From positions 2,480,001-2,544,000 of the forward strand of contig OZ345373.1 of the NCBI GenBank assembly GCA_977006965.1: a stretch of 64,000 bases of DNA. Direction: 5' to 3'. Shown here piece by piece: positions 10,946 through 20,810 of the stretch. Under the pieces are notes generated by a model, which saw only the letters and a list, made by a program, of their open reading frames with translations, was not told where the DNA came from and ran no database searches. The position numbers and the translations under genes are program-made. The first letter of the stretch is position 1, and every line of letters starts with the position of its first letter. The DNA comes from Phymatolithon calcareum (taxonomy: Eukaryota > Rhodophyta > Florideophyceae > Hapalidiales).

Positions 10946-11583
10946 TGGTTGGTACACGCCCAGACATCTCGGACTCGGTCGGAAAGCTGTCTTCGTTCTG
11001 CGAAAAGCCTCTGAAACGTCACTGGATGGGCGTGAAGCGTGTTCTGCGATATATTGCGGGTACTCGAGATCACGGAATTTTGTTCGGTGGAAGTGGGAGT
11101 TTGGTTCCAATCGGTTACACGGATGCGGATTGGGCGGGATGTGTTGAGACAAGACGGTCCACGAGTGGCTATGTGTTCCTTCTTGCAGGGGGAGCCATAA
11201 GCTGGCGTTCAAAGAAGCAAACCATCGTCGCCACTTCAACATGCGAAGCGGAATGCATCGCTTCGTGTGCCGCCGCCAAGGAATCTGTCTGGTTGTCAAG
11301 ACTCATTGCCGATGTTCAAGGTCTCGAGAAGCCATCCGCCATGACTCTGTACACTGACAGTCGAAGTGCGATCGCGACCGGGCGAAACGCGGCCATCACT
11401 CAGAGGAACAAGCACATGGACATCCAATATCACTATGTTCGTGATGTGGTTGCCACGAGCAAGATATCTATCAGGTATTGTAGTACTGAGTTAATGATTG
11501 CGGATGCACTCACCAAGCCACTCGATCGTGTCAAGACGGCCAAGTTCGCACATGACATGGGTATATGCGCGAGGAAGTCGTAG
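10936..11583 (+). CDS. copia RNase H segment
   Basis: This is the last part of the polyprotein. The true frame can be traced upstream to about 10880 (VPYRPAIGSLMYLM), then MVGTRPDIS. The RNase H motifs are all present: GYTDADWAGC, TSTCEAECIA and LYTDSRSAIA, followed by HMDIQYHYVRD and the C-terminal TKPLDR block typical of copia. The stop at 11581-11583 lies 12 bases before the polypurine tract. It carries no start of its own and depends on the upstream frames. Confidence 0.92.
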   Translation: MYLMVGTRPDISDSVGKLSSFCEKPLKRHWMGVKRVLRYIAGTRDHGILFGGSGSLVPIGYTDADWAGCVETRRSTSGYVFLLAGGAISWRSKKQTIVATSTCEAECIASCAAAKESVWLSRLIADVQGLEKPSAMTLYTDSRSAIATGRNAAITQRNKHMDIQYHYVRDVVATSKISIRYCSTELMIADALTKPLDRVKTAKFAHDMGICARKS

Positions 11584-11595
11584 TGTCCCTCGATC

Positions 11596-11604
11596 AAGGG
11601 GGAG
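11596..11604 (+). promoter_or_regulatory. copia polypurine tract
   Basis: AAGGGGGAG immediately precedes the 3' LTR (TGTTGG at 11605). This is the expected primer site for plus-strand DNA synthesis. Confidence 0.88.
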
Positions 11605-12048
11605 TGTTGGAAGTGTGATTGCTTGAAGCTCTAGTCGCAAACACACTTCAATATCAAGGTATGATCTCGGTACACGTGTACACGTGTCAAGTCGAATGTC
11701 AAAGTGTCTCAGAACTTTGGATCAAGAAGATTGGCAGTGACACGTGTCATAGTATGATAAGAGTATGATAATCATACTCCCCTCACTCAGTAGATGATTC
11801 TTGATTTTTTCATGTTACACGTGTCATATGATAGTATGACAAATTTGTTTAGGGTTAGTGTGTCTCCGTCGTCAATTAGGGTTTTGATCAAGTCTGGTTG
11901 TGTTCTCAGGTCTATATAGTCTTGACCTGAGGTCCGCCAAGTGAATAAACTAAGGAACTCATTCACTCACAACTCATCTTCTACTCAACCAATTCACTCC
12001 AACCAAACCTTTTCCTTCACCTCATCTCCTCCCTTACCTCCAACAACA
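11605..12048 (+). repeat. copia 3' LTR (444 bp)
   Basis: It is 442/444 identical to the 5' LTR and ends CAACAACA, followed by TAAAG of the interrupted LINE. The near-identity dates the insertion as recent compared with the LINE it disrupts. Confidence 0.96.
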
Positions 12049-14148
12049 TAAAGAGTTTGCGTACGGAAATTTTCTTTCGCAGGTGTTGCACTTGAACTTA
12101 AGTCCATTGCTTCCACGTCTTCTTCCGTTGTACGTGCTACTCTCGTTGACTTCCGAATGTGCTGCACGAAACTCTTATAGGCGGCAATGTATAGCCCTCC
12201 CTCGGAGCTCGCTGCTGGGCTTATTAGTGAGAGCCGCTGTTGAGCAGTCTCAGGATTATCGTCCAGAAAGCCGACGTCGTCAGCGTATTCGAGTTTGTCG
12301 ATTCGGAGTGTACTCGTGAGAGAGATGCCGGCAGAGGCGGGGTTGTGTCTTCGGAATATTCTGTCGAGGGCTATAATGAAGCAGAGAGGACTTATTATGT
12401 CTCCTTGAAGAACTCCTCGCTCTATACGAACTTTCCTTGAGAAAACCTGTGCTCCGCCACGAACCTGAGCTCGAACTGTGACGCTTGCCATTGAGTACAT
12501 GAGCGATACCAGCCGAACGTATTTTTCAGGACAGGCGTAGGCGCGCAGAGATGACATAAGAAAATCATGGTCGATGGAGTCAAATGCCGCTCTGAAGTCG
12601 ATGTATGTAATCGTTGCCGTACGCCCTTCTTCGAGCAGCCGTTCCACTGTCCATGCTAAAATGCACGTATTGTCGCGGCATCCACGGGTTTTTCGGAAGC
12701 CAGCCTGTGTGTCTGGCAATAGTTGTTCAATGAACGGGGCCACTCTATGAAGGAGGAACATAGAGAAGATCTTGAACGCGTGAGAAAGGAGGCAAATTGC
12801 CCTATAGTTCTTCCTGTCGTCCTTTGACCCTTTCTTGTGCAACATGACGAGTGTTCCGACAGCTAGCTCGGCCGGCATCTGTTCCGTCTCCCATATCTCT
12901 TGCAGCAGGGAGGTCAGCTCACTTGCCGCTTCTTTCGACGCCTTATATGCCTCAGCAGGGATACCGTCAGGCCCGGGAGCCCTGCCGTGCCGCATCCGTC
13001 CGATGCAAGTGCCGACTTCTTCCGCTGAGAGCGGGGGAGTTCGTTCGGACAGATTTCGGGAGCTCGGTGGCACGTCTGTGCCATTTTGCTTCGCGAATTT
13101 CTCTTGGATGAATTTTGCCCATTCTGCCACGGCTGTTTCGGCTGACGCTATTAGTTCTCCGCTTTCCGTCCTTGATGGTTGCACGAATGCCGCACCTGTG
13201 CGTTTTGTGGAGAGCCGTTTCGTTAGCCGGGATACTTTGGAGTGGTGGCCTACAGAGTTCGCCTTTTCGGGCTCTTTGACAAGAGCTTCGACATGTTCTC
13301 TATAGTCACGCCTGCATGATCGGATGATGCTTCGGGTGATTTCCCTCCGCTCAGCGTCAGGTATGCTGGTTCCAAGTTTTGCACGGCTTTTGAGCAGCTC
13401 ACATGTCCTTGAGGAGGGTGCCCAGTGCTTTCGGTCTGGGAAGGGTCTCACATCTGGTAGCACTTCTGTTGCGCTGCTCATGGCCTGTCTGAGGCGCTTC
13501 CATTTTGCATCGGTGTCGTTGGCTTTGGCTGCCGTGTCTAAGGCCGCCCGGATCTTTTGGTCGAATCTCACTGTGAGTGCGTGTCCCTCGCGCGCCTTGC
13601 CAAAACGCAAAGCGCAGAAATCCTTCCTTTTCGCCCGGTGCATAGATGCCAGGCGGTGCTGGATTACAGCCGATAGTAGTCCATGGTCGTACTTGCCTCG
13701 GCCGAAGCGGCGGATGCTGGGGCCCCAGCGGACTTTGCACGACCTAAGCGATGAGGACCATCTTGCGGAAAGAATGATATAGTCTATCTGGGATGGAGCG
13801 AGGCTCGGTACCTTGTTTATATAGGTACAGGGAGCTTTACCCCCCTTTGGTTGGAAGTATGTCGACATCGCCCGAAGACGGTGTTTCACCATTATTTCTT
13901 CCAATCTTCTTCCTCCACGGTCAGCCTTAGTGTGCATGCACCACTTTCCGGTGAGATCCCCGGTGTGCCGTCTAAGTCTGGAGTTGAAGTGACCCATAAG
14001 GATGACAGCATCTCTTGGTGGGACCTTATCGAGAAGGTCATCCAGCTGACAGTACGTGTCCACCTGTGCTGGTTCCGTGCGTCCTTTGTGCGGTACGTAT
14101 ACGCATATTACGAATAGGTTGAACGGCCGCCCGCGGAGGCGTGCGAAG
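12049..14148 (-). pseudogene. LINE 2 endonuclease-reverse transcriptase segment
   Basis: From 14148 downward the frame encodes the second half of an APE-type endonuclease (RLRGRPFNLF, CVYVPHKGR, DAVILMGHFNSRL, SQIDYIILS). A linker (about 13600-13150) leads to the RT domain. RT motifs are RAPGPDGIPAEAYK (about 12960), NYRAICLLSHAFKIF, AGFRKTRGCRDN, TYIDFRAAFDSIDHDFL, GVLQGDIISPL and the catalytic YADDVGFLDD (about 12270). After YADD the frame goes to VARTTEEDVEAMDL, then a one-base shift near 12095, then a CNTCERKF half-finger ending at the copia junction. All RT catalytic residues are present, so the ORF was recently functional. The Gly-His in MGHFNS replaces the usual GDFN and may hurt the endonuclease. 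Confidence 0.92.
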
Positions 14149-15159
14149 CAGCGTTTCATTTGGACGGATGACGGATGAATCCAGTACGCCAAATGCCAAG
14201 CAACAAGTGTCCAATGGACTAGCGAGATCTCCAAGAGTATGATTCAATCCAGTTTGTCGGGGTAGACGATTTAAAATTTAGAACTTTCTTCGTCCGCTCG
14301 AGAAAGAATCTAATGCTTTTGAGTCCGGTAGCCCTACAGCGATAAGCTAGGCTGAATCTGTATCCAGTCCGACAGGATTCGTCGTTCTGAAACCTATATC
14401 AGCAAGCATCCAGTTATTTCGCGATAAAATCAGTGAAAATAATGAAGTCAATTTGATTATCCGCATCAAATCCAAGAGTCATAAATTCAATCCAGTGGAT
14501 GTACACGTGTACATCCGCTGGATTTGGTTGGTGAATAATGAGTGTACACTCATTATTCATCAACCAAAAGTAATTTCTCTTTGAAAGGCATGAATCCAAA
14601 CTCTCCCGCCGACCGTCGAACGGAACATGAACTTCAAGTGCTGCAAAGTAAGTAGACAACAGTCCATCTCATTCATGGAACCTGAAATGCAATGCGATTC
14701 TTGAGTCATCTTTGAGACGTCCCAGCTGCATTGCGATCTAATCCAGGAAAAGGATTTTGCAAACTAACGCACCTGTCTGGCATTTGTTTATACTTTCACT
14801 CAAATATATACTCATTTGTCGATTGCCACCTTTCTGTAAGGCCCTTACACGATATCATATCCCGAATCAATCCGGTATTTATCCAATCCGGTTCGATTTG
14901 ATTCTGCATCCATCCGTAATGGATCCGGAAGAAGTTGACATACATCCATATCGACACTTGGAAGCCGGAAGTCGACAAATTATCACTCGGTCCAGAAATC
15001 ATTTAAGTTTTACTAGTTCGCTGATAGATTTTGACAACAAAAAAATTATCCAGGAATCCACCAAATTTCCATCAGAAAGTCAAACGTATATCCAAAAGTG
15101 CAACAATATCGCGACCGGAGCGACGGATGACTGGATTAGTCCGGCGGAATAAAACGCTG
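14149..15159 (+). mobile_element. non-autonomous hAT transposon (1,011 bp) inside the LINE
   Basis: The ends are inverted repeats: CAGCGTTTCATT at the left and the complement of AATAAAACGCTG at the right (11 of 12 matching). The CAGNG start suits the hAT superfamily. The element is flanked by a perfect 8-bp target duplication, GTGCGAAG, at 14141-14148 and 15160-15167; 8 bp is the hAT hallmark. Removing the element and one duplicate restores the LINE endonuclease reading frame. It is AT-rich and has no transposase ORF; the longest frame (14757-15152) has no motif. It contains many AATCCAG/AATCCGG-type short repeats and two long palindromes. It must have been moved by a transposase encoded elsewhere. 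Confidence 0.93.
14491..14567. repeat. two adjacent long palindromes inside the hAT element
   Basis: 14491-14522 folds on itself around GTACACGTGTAC with a single mismatch. 14524-14567 folds around AGTGTACACT with arms of about 20 bases. They abut each other, so the single strand would form two neighbouring hairpins. Confidence 0.85.
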
Positions 15160-15520
15160 GTGCGAAGACAATCCGAGTTCCGATCGATCCGGAGTGCGTG
15201 ACAGCCCTTCTTGCCTTGGGCGAGAGGGCAATACAGCAGCCAGAGTATCGGTCTGCAGGAGAGGGTCTTTCAGAGTAGATAGCGCAAGGGTCGGAATTCC
15301 ACCCGTGGGTCTCCGTGAGTCCCAGAATGTCGTATTCCAAATCCTTGCAGAGACTCATCGTGATGTTCGATAGGCCGCCGCAATTCCATTTCGCAACGCG
15401 GAGTTTGGTGGAATAACTTAAAGCTTCCCGAATGCTTTCTCTGCCTCCTGCACTCCCCTTTCGGGGCGCGTCCCCTCGCAGCAACCGAGGGGATCCTGTG
15501 CCGCGCGCGAGTGCGTGCAT
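15160..15520 (-). pseudogene. LINE 2 endonuclease N-terminal segment
   Basis: The minus-strand frame carries LRVAKWNCGGLSN, then YDILGLTETHGW (the metal-binding Glu motif of APE endonucleases), then CCIALSPKARRAV and GTRIVFA. The hAT element interrupts it there. The start is uncertain: the ORF opens upstream with a basic, glycine-rich stretch beginning at a Met at 15520. No promoter was recognised further up. Confidence 0.85.
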
Positions 15521-15753
15521 TACAGGACAGGAAGATCTAATATTGTTTCTCAGCTATCGATATTTCCCGCACTCCCCAGGTGCGAAATATACAATGAGAG
15601 CTTCAAGTAAACACACCTGTTCCATCCATGCATAAAATATGCAAGATAATAGGTGCCTGTGTTAAGGACCAGGAGACAAACTAGAAGCAGCAAATACCAA
15701 AAAGCCCATGACGCACAGTCTTAAGAGGGGAACTGAGAGCTTTAAATAAACAG

Positions 15754-16680
15754 CTAATACGTTGCTCTCAAAAAATAATGCGCACTGTTGCGCGGAGGCA
15801 GTTTTACCACTGTACCACGGGTGGAGCTGATACACTCACCGCCAGGCTTGTAAACAATACTATTGCAACGGATTGGAACTAAAAGTGCAATCCGCAATAC
15901 GGGTTGCATCTCAGATTCCGCAGCAATACATGCAGCAATCCAAGATTCCACGCATTGTTATCAGCCACGAAGCAAACACACCAGTTATCCAGAGTGAGAC
16001 CTTAAAACGGCAAAATGTTGCGGAAGTAGTGCATGTGCACCTCGGCGTTAAGTCTTGTCACTTCATCGGTCGATGGGTCATCATCCACCTTGCCTAATGG
16101 AGAGAGACCCAGCAAGACAGGTCGTGGAGTGTGTTGGACGGAACACCGGAACTGACGCGAATTGTAGTAGTCGAACAGTATGAAGCAATCGCTCCAACAT
16201 AATGCATACTGCCACAGGACCATCTGTCCTGCAACAGTGCTCCGATTGTGCCTTTCAACTCGCATGCAATGCGTTTCTCAACAAGCCCAACGAGCTGAAA
16301 GATGATTCTACTGAGTATAGCCCGGCACAGGGGGACTGAGAACCGAGAAAATTGGTGTACGTCCTCATCTTCCACTTAGTACAAAGGAAGGTTCTTCATG
16401 ACTATCAAGCGCAGATATCCCCACTCTGTTCTGTCGTACTCAGACAGCACTCGTTTGTGAAGTGCAACTTGACGGTACCGCCTTCCTCCATGAAAGCGGA
16501 TAGCGCATCCTGATACATTCGATTGAGCACCGATTCCTGTTGATCAGAAGTATTGCATTTGGCGTAGCAACGTTTGAGGTGGGTGTACGGGTTGTTGAAG
16601 TCTCTCTTGTCGAGAAATGAAACTATAGAAGTCGGACATGACGGCTTCAGCCAACGGTACTGGAGGTAGTGTTTCTAGTG
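15754..16680 (-). pseudogene. hAT transposase relic (N-terminal and central part)
   Basis: Across three frames the minus strand reads, in order, a BED-finger-like tail (RDFNNPYTHLKRCYAKC, about 16600), a region ending WGYLRLIVMKNLPLY (about 16390), and EDVHQFSRFSVPL. Next come a core block GALLQDRWSCGSMHYVGAIASYC (about 16200, resembling the DGWSxGxxHY block of hAT transposases), LLGLSPLGKVDDD (about 16100), VCFVADN (about 15990, the second catalytic-Asp-type motif), and VPIRCNS (about 15860, resembling VPLIGCASHR). Many stops and shifts break it. The C-terminal dimerisation domain is not present in this stretch. It lies directly upstream of the LINE 5' end. Whether it relates to the small hAT inside the LINE cannot be told without TIRs. 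Confidence 0.7.
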
Positions 16681-16878
16681 TTGCTCACGCGATATGATGG
16701 ATATGCGTGTCTCTTTGCCCACAAAGGACATCAGGACGATGACCACGTCCTTCGGTGATGGTTGTTGCATAGTAGTGAGGTTGTTGGAGATGCGATGACA
16801 TGGAACAGACTATCGAACATCTTGAACTCTTTTTGTACCTAATGGCTTCGGTAATAGGCGACGTTAGTGTTACAGTGA

Positions 16879-17152
16879 GACGAACGTACTCATCACAAAA
16901 TGGCATCTACTATTCATCTGATGTAACAGTGGTACGTAGCGGGGGACCTTAAATTACGACTGATCGCCGGACGAAAGTACTCATCAGAGAATGTCCAGTA
17001 TTGGCGTTGTACGCATCTAGTTTTCTGCTGATGTACCACTTCTACGTAGCGAAAGGCCTTTAATTGTGGCAGCACGCCAGACGAACGTACTCATCAGTAA
17101 TGGCGTGGCACGCACCTAGTTTTCAGCTGATGTCGGATCCACGTCACTGCAA
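16879..17152 (+). repeat. three diverged tandem repeats of about 90-110 bp
   Basis: Units begin at 16879, 16970 and 17080, each with GACGAA-GTACTCATCA. They continue with a GCATCTA-TTTTC-GCTGATGT block and, in the first two, a TACGTAGCG-GG-CCTT-AATT block followed by CGCC(G/A). The third unit ends in TCGGATCCACG. No ORF runs through them. They could be a minisatellite or subterminal repeats of a DNA transposon. Confidence 0.75.
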
Positions 17153-17526
17153 TACGGATTGAACAGTCTGAACGAGGTGCAATATGAATTGCAATACGTG
17201 GAGGGGATCGCAATACAAGATTGGGATTGCGTCTTTCAATGGATTGGCAATGCAATGAATTTGGTTACAAGCCTGCTCACCGCGCATCCGCAGCGCTGTA
17301 ACCACACCGTAGCCCACAGCATCGTATAGTCTTCTCTTCAAGTGAGCAGAACTTTTCCTTTCTTCCGCAGCATGATGCTGCTCAGCACATACTGGAATTT
17401 ACGAGTGTGCCTGCACGCCGGACGCCGCGGGTCCAAAAATATTTATCACTTTTTAGTTCGATACTACTGGTGAAATATGCAGTAAAGGACAAGCAGAATA
17501 ATACAAATATGTATCCGGGCTACTTA

Positions 17527-18060
17527 TCAAGGGGGTAACACTGGTACGCTTCGAAAAATCGGGTTCTTCATTTTGTATGTAGCGAAGCAGTGAGGAAACG
17601 TTCGAGTGTTCAGAAATAGATTGAACGCAATAACGAAAGATCTGTGTCCGGAAAAGAGCTCCGCGGCCTTAGAACTTGCGACGCAACGACTGATCAACTT
17701 CTCCTGCGAGGCAGCAATTATTTTGATGAGCGTTACGCCCTTGCTTCCGAAACGTTTTGCGACATGGTCCAAAAAGCGATTGGCGTCAACTCGAAGCTGT
17801 TCCACGTTCTCCACGTCTTCTTCTCCATCTGATGAGAAGTCAGCATCTTTTGTGAGCGCTGTTCCTGCACCATGCGTGCGGGCGAGGTCGACGGGAAGCA
17901 TGATTCGTACGCGTCAAGCGAAGTCGTCGCCCTTCGTGACAAGAGCCGTTGACAAAGGGTAGATTTGCGCTGCTTCCTATTCGAAGACCTCGGAGCATCG
18001 GGAATCTTCGGTTGTTAAATATTGTTCGAGGGGAGTGTCGGGTTGTGGTAAGATTTTTGA
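17527..18060 (-). pseudogene. decayed coding sequence, unknown family
   Basis: A 124-codon frame (17901-17527) is continuous in sense with a different frame just upstream: KGDDFA, then a stop that looks like a mutated Trp codon, then RVRIMLPVDLARTHGAG. It goes on through an acidic stretch SSDGEEDVENVEQLRVDANRFLDHV and a basic helix. The composition and the graded frame change look like a once-real protein. I recognise no family, and it may be another transposon fragment. Confidence 0.3.
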
Positions 18061-18360
18061 GCCGGCACAGGAAGCTCTGCTTACGGCAAGTCCATAGCAC
18101 TTGAGTACGTTTTCCATAGTGCTTTCTTATACTAAATTCATGGCGATGTGGACTGAGCTTGAATATCGTGCATATGAAATGGCCAAAAGCCCCGGGAGGG
18201 CTTCACGTAGATGGTCAATGTATACCTCCCCTGTCACCTATAGGCTGTATCACCACCAAAACAGGCTCGGGCTAGAAACGCATTGATGCGAATTTAGCAG
18301 AGCAGGCCTTCATATTAGCACAGAAGGCGACAGATTTGGGCATACGCAAGGCATAAATTC

Positions 18361-19813
18361 AATACAGATCTTGTCACCGATTTCAAGTAGATGAGGAAAG
18401 AAAGTCATACAGCACATGGAGACTCTAGATCGTAACTTGCCAGTTTATGAACTCAAAGCAGAAGACAGAGCGGTAACCGAGAATGCACTAGATGACCTTT
18501 TGCTCTTCAGCAAAAATATCATGGAGAGTACGCAGAATGAAGAAGGCCTGTACTGAAAGAAAAAGCGAGGCTTTGGACCCTTTTTGCAAGAGTTATCAAA
18601 AACAATCGAGTGCATTCTTGGGGCTCCGACAGAAGACCGCACATAAGAGAAGAGCCACCCCATTGTGGGTAGCGTTTGAGGAATCCTTTCCCGTATCTTC
18701 TTATGATTGTGGGGCTTTTAAAAATAAACTTCTCGTAAAAACTGCAGATCTCGTAAACTTCGGAGAGATTGTAAAGCTAGTACCATCACTTCAGGCGTAC
18801 TCGAGGGACATTTCCAAGAATAGATCGCACTATTCAATAAGAAACACTTGCTTTTGTCACGGAATCACTCGAAGCAGAAGGAAAGAATTTTATGGCGAAA
18901 TTGCCCTCCGGCAAAGAGAAAAGGTCTTGTTCTTTCACGTTGCACTAAGAATTTAATGTTTACTCTGGGCGCCCCATTCCAGTAATATTTCTGTGACAGC
19001 AATATGGCTCTAAATCTTAAAGATGGCTGTGATGTAGTCTAAAATTTTGTGAAAGCCTGTTCAGTTCCCAGTATCTTATTTCCAAAAAGGGTAATATGGC
19101 AGAGTACCCTCGCTTTCTCTGCGACCTCAATGAGCTCGCGATCCAGAATGAATTGCGATCCATGCTACGCTGGTGGGTTCATTAGGATTTCGAGGGCCTT
19201 CAAAAATAAACTATCTAGACATCAAGTTCTTGATCTAGTCTCAAACGCGGAGGTCTGGTAATAGAGAGGAGTTTATGGTCTTTGGTTTACAATTTGAGGT
19301 CTTTTTTACAAGTATGTCTTCGGGAAATATGCGAAGCATCAAAAAAATCGAATGAGAGTGCTCTGTCGGCCAGATAGACCGGAGGTGAGGAGGACACTCC
19401 AAGCGGAAAGGTTTGCTTTAAGCCTGTAAAAAAGGAAAACGTACCTGGAACAGGCAGAAGAATACCGAGGAAGACAGGAGGATATAGCAGAAGTATCGAA
19501 GGATATTAACTATCTCAGAAACGAGGAGCACCTCAGCAAAGCATTGAAACAAGCAGAAGAAAGTAAAGTATCAAAGAATCGGCGATTAGAAGATGCAATC
19601 CAAGTGTTGCAAAAATGCGAAGATGATCGCTCAGTGAAAATCCCGATAAACAAGCATAAGAAGTTGCCAGGAGTGTTACAAATAAGGGACAGGACGACAA
19701 GGCTAAGATGCCTAAGACTGATTTTTAACATAGCTCCGTTGTGGAGGAAATCAATCCTCGGTGAGTATTTCGAACCCGGTGCTGAAATTGAGCTTATTGT
19801 ACTTCAACTGTAA
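18361..19813 (+). pseudogene. coding-like relics, the last part coiled-coil, unknown family
   Basis: The + strand shows fragments that look like protein but are broken by stops. Around 18410-18640 it reads VYELKAEDRAVTENALDD and ECILGAPTEDRT. A second piece lies around 19190-19260. From 19430 an uninterrupted frame to 19813 contains a helical, charged stretch (YLEQAEEYRGRQEDIAEV, LSKALKQAEESKVS, LEDAIQVLQKCEDD) with coiled-coil character. Whether the pieces come from one gene is unproven. I do not recognise a family. Confidence 0.3.
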
Positions 19814-20429
19814 ACATTTCATGGCATAGCTTGCCAGAGCTGATCTCATGGGAAGCCACGCAACCCAAGGAGATAACTCGAGGGATGCGAGAACATCCCG
19901 AGAGCTGGTAGTTAGATTTTTAGCGATTGCGAATTTAGCCAATAGCTGGAGGCTTGAAAGCTGGAGGGCGAAATTTGCCTATTTAAGCGGTTCTCTTCTC
20001 CCCTCACCGGAGAAGAGGGCATCGATCATGAAGTAAAACAACCTTTTCTTTACATCCAACCTCGAGGCGTTACACAACGCATACTTGGGTCTAAGATGAT
20101 GGACAAAGAGACTGAATATGAATGCAAAAGACTAACTCGAACTCTCATATGGAGAGAAACTCGAATCAAGGAAATGTTAGGAAAATAGAATGCGGTAAGT
20201 TAGAAGTAATTGATAAGCTGCCCCGTTACTCACAGTGAGGTCTTGGGTGCTTTAAATAAATCAACATATATCCCCTATACAATTTGACAGGCGATATGAT
20301 ACTAAATTAACGGAGGCCCACTAAAAAATGTTTTTCCAAAAAATCGATGTGCTTTAGAGTCCGAGAAGATGCCAAGGCTCGGGTACGGGAGGCCTGAGAA
20401 GGAAGCTAGGAAAGATTATTGCTGAATGC

Positions 20430-20810
20430 TCAATTTTCCATGGCTTGTCTGATCGCATTGAAGGCGTCCTCCGGTTTGTCGGTGGGTACGACGAGGCGAG
20501 CAAATGTTCGGCCACGAACATCTATAACGAGGACGCTGCGTCGCGGGTGGATTGAGCGTCCTCGCGCGGAGGGAAATTTCGTGAAAAGCTCACCGACTGA
20601 CAGTCGCTGCCACCACGTCAGCCTGAAACCTTGATCTATCGCGAGCCACACGCGCACAACATCGTCCACGGCTATTATCTGTGGTCTGATGAAAGGAAGA
20701 TAGCGCTTATTTACCATGACCAAAGACGGCATAACCTTTATGGAGTGGTCCCAGTAAAGAATCTCATCAAATGCGATTGAGCGACGATAGCAAGTGTAGG
20801 CCATCTTCAT
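20430..20810 (-). CDS. small conserved-looking protein, possibly PH-like fold (126 aa)
   Basis: One uninterrupted frame of 126 codons starts at the ATG at 20810. The pattern resembles bacterial-type PH-like domains of about 100 residues, with alternating strands: YWDHSIKVMPSLVMVNKRYLPF, RPQIIAVDDVVRVWLAIDQGF, then RRSVLVIDVRGRTFARLVV, closing in a helix DKPEDAFNAIRQAME. No signal peptide or membrane segment is seen. It stands alone, with no neighbouring gene within 2 kb on either side. The fold assignment is a pattern match by eye. The alternative is a chance ORF, but the residue pattern argues against that. Confidence 0.55.
   Translation of the reverse strand: MKMAYTCYRRSIAFDEILYWDHSIKVMPSLVMVNKRYLPFIRPQIIAVDDVVRVWLAIDQGFRLTWWQRLSVGELFTKFPSARGRSIHPRRSVLVIDVRGRTFARLVVPTDKPEDAFNAIRQAMEN

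Larger units (their letters stand above)
6628..12048 (+). mobile_element. Ty1/copia LTR retrotransposon, young but frameshifted
   Basis: This is a complete copia-type element of 5,421 bp: LTR, primer binding site, gag-protease-integrase-RT-RNase H, polypurine tract, LTR. The two 444-bp LTRs differ at only two positions, so the insertion is recent. It sits inside the minus-strand LINE, in the opposite orientation. The flanks read TAAAT before the left LTR and TAAAG after the right one, a 5-bp target duplication with one mismatch. The single long ORF has two one-base frameshifts (near 8865 and near 10840-10880). The order integrase before RT places it in copia (Pseudoviridae-type) rather than gypsy. 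Confidence 0.96.
5687..15520 (-). mobile_element. nested LINE (non-LTR retrotransposon 2), split by copia and hAT insertions
   Basis: On the minus strand one LINE reads from about 15520 down to 5687 in three blocks. 15520-15160 is the endonuclease N-terminus, 14148-12049 is the rest of the endonuclease plus reverse transcriptase, and 6627-5724 is the C-terminal part. Removing the hAT element with one 8-bp duplicate restores the frame (RIVFA joined to RLRGRPFNLF). Removing the copia element with one target duplicate restores a zinc finger across the other junction. The intact element would have been roughly 3.4 kb with one ORF of about 1,100 codons. It ends in a short ATGA-type microsatellite (5687-5704), as many LINEs do. 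At least two further small frameshifts exist, near 12095 and near 6380. The LINE is the oldest insertion of the nest. Confidence 0.9.

Noticed and set aside
6628-12048. Reading the copia element as an endogenous virus with an envelope gene
   Set aside because: No env-like ORF lies between RNase H and the 3' LTR; only 21 bases separate the stop from the LTR.
12835-13782. + strand ORFs of about 150 codons over the LINE
   Set aside because: They are antisense to the LINE endonuclease and RT domains, whose motifs are unmistakable on the minus strand.
14757-15152. 131-codon ORF inside the hAT element as a transposase
   Set aside because: No catalytic or zinc-finger motif; it arises from AATCC-type repeats.
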